Assembly (NCBI RefSeq): GCF_023238625.1
Contig: NZ_CP096670.1
Coordinates: 547,501 to 611,500 of the forward strand
Direction: 5' to 3'
Origin: Agarivorans sp. TSD2052
Lineage (GTDB): Bacteria; Pseudomonadota; Gammaproteobacteria; Enterobacterales; Celerinatantimonadaceae
DNA length: 64,000 nt
Position numbers and translations under genes: made by a program. Below, piece by piece: positions 59,974 through 64,000 of this stretch (position 1 is the stretch's first letter; the number at the start of each line of letters is the position of its first letter). The notes below the pieces were generated by a model that was not told the origin of the DNA, searched no databases, and saw only the letters and a program-made list of their open reading frames with translations.

Positions 59974-60078
59974 GTGTTAAAAAACCTTACCGTATGGACC
60001 AAGCGACATAAGGTATTAACCTTACTGATGAGTGTGTATTTACTTAGTTTATTGGTACTAATGACGATGTTTGAATAG
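59974..60078 (+). CDS. Small membrane protein, 34 residues
   Basis: GTG at 59974 opens a 34-codon frame ending in TAG at 60076-60078. A GGGAGGT ribosome binding site lies five bases before the start, the strongest in the window. The peptide has a basic N-terminus (MLKNLTVWTKRHK) and then one long hydrophobic helix (VLTLLMSVYLLSLLVLMTM), so it should insert in the inner membrane with the N-terminus inside. A 10-bp inverted repeat overlaps the stop. It is not a recognised family. Confidence 0.68.
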   Translation: MLKNLTVWTKRHKVLTLLMSVYLLSLLVLMTMFE

Positions 60079-60100
60079 GCGTAACGCTAGTTACGCCTAT
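60075..60100. terminator. Inverted repeat between the small ORF and ytfJ
   Basis: ATAGGCGTAA at 60075-60084 and TTACGCCTAT at 60091-60100 form a perfect 10-bp stem with a 6-nt loop, overlapping the small ORF's stop. It lies between convergent genes. The T-tail is weak, so it is a probable bidirectional terminator only. Confidence 0.6.
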
Positions 60101-60105
60101 ATAAT

Positions 60106-60648
60106 TTAAATGTTCGTTTCAATCAAGTGGATCACTTGGTTGATGTCTTGCTCGTTCAGGGCTCCATCTTTTGCAAACAATACTTGCCCATTAACATCAA
60201 GTAAAATGATCGCCGATGATTTCGGCTGTACCTTCCACAAATCAAATAACTTGCCTTTTTTGTCTAATACAAAACTAGCTTGTGGGAAGTCTTTCTTATT
60301 TTTCTTTAACTTGTTTTTAACGAAGCTAGAGGTGCCAAAAATGGCATCATCTAGGTTAACAATGGTGACGGTTTGATAAGCTGTCTCTGCAAATTTAGCC
60401 TGTTTCACTGCTTCAATCATTGGCGCATTCAGTTCTTTTGCACTGCTACGCCCAGCCATCACTTGCAGCAAGCGAACTTTACCGGTGAGTTGTTCGCTGC
60501 TCCATTTTTGATAGCTGATGTCGTCTTTATCTAACAGTAATTCACCGGTATTCTCGATGGTGATAGCGGGTAGGCTTGTTCCTGGGTTTATGTTTAATGC
60601 CATCGCCCAAGCGGGTAGTAGGCCGAGCAACAATAATAGATGTTTCAC
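60106..60648 (-). CDS. ytfJ: YtfJ family periplasmic thioredoxin-fold protein
   Basis: A protein of 180 residues starting at GTG (VKHLLLLLGLLPAWAMA), with a signal peptide cleaved near MALN. It matches E. coli YtfJ along its length: GELLLDKDDISYQKW, GKVRLLQVMAGRSSAKELNAPMIEAVK, TIVNLDDAIFGTSSFVK and VLFAKDGAL. The fold is thioredoxin-like, but no CxxC pair is present, so disulfide chemistry is unlikely. An AAAGGA site eight bases before the GTG decides the start over a TTG at 60672. Confidence 0.92.
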   Translation of the reverse strand: MKHLLLLLGLLPAWAMALNINPGTSLPAITIENTGELLLDKDDISYQKWSSEQLTGKVRLLQVMAGRSSAKELNAPMIEAVKQAKFAETAYQTVTIVNLDDAIFGTSSFVKNKLKKNKKDFPQASFVLDKKGKLFDLWKVQPKSSAIILLDVNGQVLFAKDGALNEQDINQVIHLIETNI

Positions 60649-60723
60649 AGTAGTATCCTTTCGTATTAGCAAGACTATTCAGGTCAGACCTGTCTAATCT
60701 TTATAACAAAAAATCAACATCTA

Positions 60724-61644
60724 CTAATAGAGGGCGTCACTAATCATTGCCACATCTGCGAGCAACATCTCTTTTATTAAGCTTGGTGAGCCTGAAACCA
60801 AGGTGTGGGCTTGCTGATCAATCATTATCGTAGGCCCTTCAATACCACTTCTCGAGTCAATGGTAAGCCAAGCTGGAGATGCACTGCCTACGCTGCTGGC
60901 AGGGTACACCATATAGATAGGGTAATTGGGTGCCAACTCGCTCAACACCACCGCTAGCAGCAGTGCTCGTTCATCGCTATCGGCAAGGTTATCTTTAAGT
61001 ACACTGATCGGCGGTGAAAAACTAAAGGTATTTTCTTGTTTAATGGGAATGGTGACCAACCATGCCTGCGCTTCTGCTAAAGAACGGTTAAGGTCGGTTT
61101 GTTTACTAAACGATTCTACCACGGGAAGTATTCTGGTTCGGTTTTGGTAGAACAATTGCGAGTAGTTAGGCCGTACACACGGGTACTCAGCACCTTGTGG
61201 GTGGGCACATGGAAGTAAGCCTAAATGACGAAATGCGTCTTGAGTATATTGCTTATATGCGTCCCAAAGCATTCTGGATGAGGGGCTATCATCGCCATTT
61301 TTCAGAGCACTTAGCATGTCATCAATACGCGTATCAGGGTCGGCCACATATTGATTAATCATGGTTATGGCGTGCTCAAGCCTAGGGCTCAAATAAGCAC
61401 TAATAGCCTGAGAAGGGTAGGTCAGGCTGTAGTTTATTTTAAAGGTTTCGGTTTCTGATTCAGCCAGTAGTTTTTCTGAAAACTGCACATTTAGCTGCTG
61501 ATAGTTGCCTTGAGTATCAGGCCAATGCCACTCGCCAGAGAAGGACGGCTCTTCAAGGTTGCTGGTATTAGATATTGCTAAGGCATGAGTCGTCGCAAAA
61601 ACAATACTCAAGCAATAAAGCCAAATAGCTATTAAACGATACAT
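60724..61644 (-). CDS. Secreted protein of unknown function
   Basis: A 306-residue exported protein. The signal peptide is about residues 1-23 (LIAIWLYCLSIVFATTHALA). Two cysteines about 11 apart (LLPCAHPQGAEYPCVRP) probably form a disulfide. The segment DSDERALLLAVVLSELAPNYPIYMVYPASSV followed by AWLTID faintly resembles the core of bacterial transglutaminase-like proteins, but the catalytic Cys is absent, so I do not assign the family. A GAGAGG site precedes the ATG. It lies 75 nt upstream of ytfJ on the same strand. Confidence 0.62.
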   Translation of the reverse strand: MYRLIAIWLYCLSIVFATTHALAISNTSNLEEPSFSGEWHWPDTQGNYQQLNVQFSEKLLAESETETFKINYSLTYPSQAISAYLSPRLEHAITMINQYVADPDTRIDDMLSALKNGDDSPSSRMLWDAYKQYTQDAFRHLGLLPCAHPQGAEYPCVRPNYSQLFYQNRTRILPVVESFSKQTDLNRSLAEAQAWLVTIPIKQENTFSFSPPISVLKDNLADSDERALLLAVVLSELAPNYPIYMVYPASSVGSASPAWLTIDSRSGIEGPTIMIDQQAHTLVSGSPSLIKEMLLADVAMISDALY

Positions 61645-61724
61645 AAACGCCTCTCAAAACTTTTAGCGTGTACTTAAGTAAATAGCAGTATTTGGCGAAA
61701 TTACTAAATTTTGTTAATTAATTG

Positions 61725-61964
61725 TTACTCTGGGCATGTGCCAAGCTGGTAGCTTTTTACCTCTGGATCACCACAAGCTGAACAAGCATTCCCATATTCT
61801 TTGAGTTCACCAGATGTTTCAGCGCAAACGGGGTCGTATTGCATGGTACACATTGCTGGGCGAGGTTCTTCACAGATGCCATCTGCACCTAAAGTTACGG
61901 CTGGTTCTTGGCTGCAAGCCATTATAAGAAATGTAAAAAACAAAATAACAAGGTGCTTAATCAT
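61725..61964 (-). CDS. Small lipoprotein with a Kazal-like domain
   Basis: A 79-residue protein. A short signal ending in the lipobox IMAC leaves a lipidated Cys. The mature part has six further cysteines in a Kazal-like order: ICEEP, AMCTMQYDPVCAE, YGNACSACGDPEV, LGTCPE. Kazal domains are typically serine protease inhibitors; in bacteria their targets are rarely known. An AGGTGA site precedes the ATG. It is divergent from the next gene with 46 nt between starts. Confidence 0.8.
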   Translation of the reverse strand: MIKHLVILFFTFLIMACSQEPAVTLGADGICEEPRPAMCTMQYDPVCAETSGELKEYGNACSACGDPEVKSYQLGTCPE

Positions 61965-62010
61965 CAGCTATCACCTAAAGTTTAAGGGGGTTCTCATTGT
62001 AGATGATAAA

Positions 62011-62346
62011 ATGATGGCTAGTCGACTAGTTTACGGTTTGGTTTTGTGGGTGGCTATCGTCAGCCACGTTGATGCTGGGCCAGTTATTGTACAAAAAAGC
62101 TCTGACCCAAATAAGGTAGACATTTTTGAGCTAAAAAAAGAATTGTTGCAACAAATACAGTGGCAAGAGCAATTGCGGGCAGACGCCCATTTGCAATGGA
62201 TCCGGCAATTACCAGTAGGGTGTATTGTCGCTAGAAATGGCGATTATCAATGTGGTTTAAATTGGTATCGCCCCTATCGTTACCAACAGCAGCAGTTGTA
62301 TATTGAGCTCTCTGAGCCAAAAACAAGTCCTCGAATTGAGCAATAG
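62011..62346 (+). CDS. Small exported protein of unknown function
   Basis: A 111-residue protein from MMASRLVYGLVLWVAIV with a probable signal peptide ending SHVDA. The mature part is rich in Gln, Trp and Tyr, has a short helical stretch (FELKKELLQQIQWQEQLRADAHLQWIRQL) and two cysteines (GCIVARNGDYQCGLNW) that could form a disulfide. The frame is open upstream to 61801, but that part lies over the Kazal lipoprotein gene and is spurious. No strong ribosome binding site is seen. Confidence 0.6.
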   Translation: MMASRLVYGLVLWVAIVSHVDAGPVIVQKSSDPNKVDIFELKKELLQQIQWQEQLRADAHLQWIRQLPVGCIVARNGDYQCGLNWYRPYRYQQQQLYIELSEPKTSPRIEQ

Positions 62347-62414
62347 CCGCTAATTTTTACCGTATTAAGTGCTATCCTAAGCGCTGATTTTTAGTCTCGA
62401 AAAATTAGTATTTT

Positions 62415-63764
62415 ATGCATATTCATATTTTAGGTATTTGTGGCACCTTTATGGGTGGTTTAGCCATGCTGGCTAGAGAGTCTGGCATGCGAGTTACTGG
62501 TAGTGATCTCAATGTTTACCCTCCAATGAGCACTCAACTTGAGTCGCTGGGTATCGAGCTGATCCAAGGCTACGATCCGTCCCAGTTAAACCCCGCGCCC
62601 GACTTAGTGGTGGTGGGTAATGCAATGAGTAGAGGCAACCCTTGTGTTGAGTATGTTCTTGATAAAGGACTTAAGTATTGTTCGGGACCTGAGTGGTTGA
62701 AGCAATTTATTTTGCCGCAGCGCTGGGTATTGGCTGTCGCAGGCACTCACGGTAAAACCACCACCGCCAGTATGTTAGCTTGGATATTAGAAGATAACGG
62801 AATGTCTCCTGGTTACCTAATAGGAGGGGTGCCGCGTAACTTTTCTGGTTCGGCCCGCTTAGGTGAAACGCCGTTTTTCGTTGTGGAAGCCGATGAATAC
62901 GACAGTGCCTTTTTTGATAAACGTTCTAAGTTTGTTCATTATCAACCAAGAACCTTGGTGCTAAATAACTTAGAGTTCGATCATGCAGACATTTTCGACG
63001 ATCTTGCTGCGATTCAGAAGCAGTTTCACCACTTACTGCGCATTGTTCCCTCTTCAGGAAGAGTGATTGCGCCCAAAGGTAGCTCGGCTATTCAGCAGGT
63101 CTTGACGCAAGGTTGTTGGTCAGATTTGGAGCAAACTGGCGCTGGAGAGGCGTGGCAATGGCATGCCTTGAAGAGCGATTGCAGTGAGCTAAATGTTACG
63201 TTAAATGGAGAGGAACAAGGGCAACTAAGCTGGGGGTTAATCGGTCAGCATAATGCTGAAAATGCATTAATGGCGATAGCTGCGGCTCGACACGTTGGCG
63301 TATTGCCACATTTAGCTATAGAGAGCTTGCAAAAATTTCTTCCGCCTAAGCGTCGTTTAGAATTATTAGCTGAGGTTAATGGTGTGCGGCTATTTGATGA
63401 TTTTGCTCACCATCCAAGCGCTATTAGTAGTACTTTAGCTGGCCTTCGGGCACAAGTCGGCCAACAACGTATTATCGCCATACTCGAAGCGCGTTCTAAC
63501 ACCATGAAAATGGGCGTTCACCAAGACAGATTAGCAGAGAGTTTACAAGCAGCTGACAGGGTGTTTTTGTTTCAACCCGATGAAAAAAATCAATATATAG
63601 CTGATGTTGCCGCTGAACTTAAACAAGCCAAAGTCTGTCAAACGGTAGAGCAAATTGTTGCAGAAGTGCAGCAAATGCTTGAGTTTGGAGATCAAATACT
63701 CGTGATGAGTAATGGTGGCTTTGAGGGGATCCACGCTAAGCTTGGCGCCGTGCTGAAACAATAA
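62415..63764 (+). CDS. mpl: UDP-N-acetylmuramate:L-alanyl-gamma-D-glutamyl-meso-diaminopimelate ligase
   Basis: A 449-residue Mur ligase used in cell-wall recycling: it joins the recovered tripeptide to UDP-MurNAc with ATP. The N-domain opens IHILGICGTFMGGLAMLARE. The ATP loop is GTHGKTTTASMLAW (about residue 111). The Mg/substrate segment is VVEADEYDSAFFDKRSKF, followed by NNLEFDHADIFDD. The C-domain has LFDDFAHHPSAI and EARSNTMKMG. E. coli Mpl has 457 residues and the same motifs, which differ from MurC. Confidence 0.96.
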   Translation: MHIHILGICGTFMGGLAMLARESGMRVTGSDLNVYPPMSTQLESLGIELIQGYDPSQLNPAPDLVVVGNAMSRGNPCVEYVLDKGLKYCSGPEWLKQFILPQRWVLAVAGTHGKTTTASMLAWILEDNGMSPGYLIGGVPRNFSGSARLGETPFFVVEADEYDSAFFDKRSKFVHYQPRTLVLNNLEFDHADIFDDLAAIQKQFHHLLRIVPSSGRVIAPKGSSAIQQVLTQGCWSDLEQTGAGEAWQWHALKSDCSELNVTLNGEEQGQLSWGLIGQHNAENALMAIAAARHVGVLPHLAIESLQKFLPPKRRLELLAEVNGVRLFDDFAHHPSAISSTLAGLRAQVGQQRIIAILEARSNTMKMGVHQDRLAESLQAADRVFLFQPDEKNQYIADVAAELKQAKVCQTVEQIVAEVQQMLEFGDQILVMSNGGFEGIHAKLGAVLKQ

Positions 63765-63766
63765 AA

Positions 63767-63789
63767 AAGGGCCGTGAGGCCCTTATTTG
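63767..63789 (+). terminator. Terminator between mpl and the convergent partial gene
   Basis: AAGGGCC at 63767-63773 pairs with GGCCCTT at 63778-63784 around GTGA, with A-rich and T-rich flanks suited to termination in both directions. Confidence 0.85.
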
Positions 63790-63796
63790 TACTGTA

Positions 63797-64000
63797 CTAC
63801 TGGCCCGGTGGGCGTAATAATGAAAGTACAAAGTCGTTAAGGAAGTCAACCACTTCTTGACGCTCAGGACTATCTGGACGATTCATCATTTGAACCGCTA
63901 AGTATAATCCTGCGTTAATTGCTTGCGCCGCTTGAAGGGCATTCAATGCACTGCTAATTTCTTTATTATCGAAACCTGCTTGAATGCTTTCACCAATCTG
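63797..64000 (-). CDS. Partial gene, C-terminal 67 residues of an unrecognised protein
   Basis: An open frame runs from the window edge to a TAG at 63797-63799. The peptide is amphipathic and helical (GESIQAGFDNKEISSALNAL, AINAGLYLAVQMMN), has a charged turn (RPDSPERQEVVDFLND) and ends LRPPGQ. Absence of stops, sensible composition and the shared terminator with mpl support it as real. The 5' part lies outside the window. I do not recognise the family. Confidence 0.65.
   Translation of the reverse strand, partial: QIGESIQAGFDNKEISSALNALQAAQAINAGLYLAVQMMNRPDSPERQEVVDFLNDFVLSLLRPPGQ

Noticed and set aside
60724-61644. Transglutaminase-like assignment for the secreted protein
   Set aside because: Only a weak resemblance around DSDERALLLA; the catalytic Cys/His/Asp order is not visible.
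61801-62010. N-terminal extension of the exported protein at 62011
   Set aside because: It overlaps the opposite-strand Kazal lipoprotein gene, and the signal peptide begins only at 62011.

Overview
The window is chromosomal DNA of a Gram-negative gammaproteobacterium, most likely a marine member of the Alteromonadales/Vibrionales breadth. The reasons are UvrA, YajR, SSB, CysJIH, YtfJ and Mpl proteins close to the enterobacterial ones, a Dct-type TRAP transporter, and moderate GC content. The genus cannot be fixed by eye. No CRISPR array, transposase, integrase or tRNA was seen.

Left edge (1-1440): the 3' part of a 23S rRNA gene, then a 5S rRNA gene and its terminator. The 5S tail plus terminator plus downstream flank recurs as a second decayed copy and a third short fragment. 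Next, on the minus strand, come a Wzy/PglL-type ligase gene and uvrA (1688-6448), followed by yajR and ssb on the plus strand and a convergent secreted trypsin-like protease.

Centre (9.6-47.6 kb): a large exosortase A (XrtA)/PEP-CTERM and exopolysaccharide locus. It opens with a ThiF/E1-like enzyme, a PEP-CTERM protein behind a textbook sigma-54 promoter, a FeeM-like N-acyltransferase and the TPR lipoprotein PrsT. The sugar block follows: tviB and tviC (UDP-GlcNAc to UDP-GalNAcA, as for Vi antigen), a CelD-like acyltransferase, a Wzy-like polymerase, a pyruvyl transferase, glycosyltransferases, a Wzx flippase, a PP-loop ATPase-like protein, a PaaK-like ligase, two NodB deacetylases, a serine acetyltransferase homologue and two unrecognised proteins. 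The machinery block has an XrtA-EpsI fusion, the initiating sugar transferase, a Wza-like exporter, chain-length protein, tyrosine kinase, outer-membrane barrel, ExeA-like ATPase, and the PrsK/PrsR two-component system. PrsR is a sigma-54 activator, which fits the sigma-54 promoter of the PEP-CTERM gene. Together these genes should make, export and modify a uronic-acid-containing polysaccharide and sort a PEP-CTERM protein to the surface.

Right part (47.6-64 kb): an acyl-CoA thioesterase; a TRAP dicarboxylate transporter (DctP, DctQ, DctM) with its DctB/DctD regulators, a sigma-54 promoter and two GC-rich palindromic operator candidates; the cysJIH sulfite/PAPS reduction operon; a conserved unknown gene; a 34-residue membrane ORF with a near-perfect ribosome binding site; ytfJ; a secreted unknown; a Kazal-like lipoprotein; mpl; and the 3' end of an unrecognised gene.
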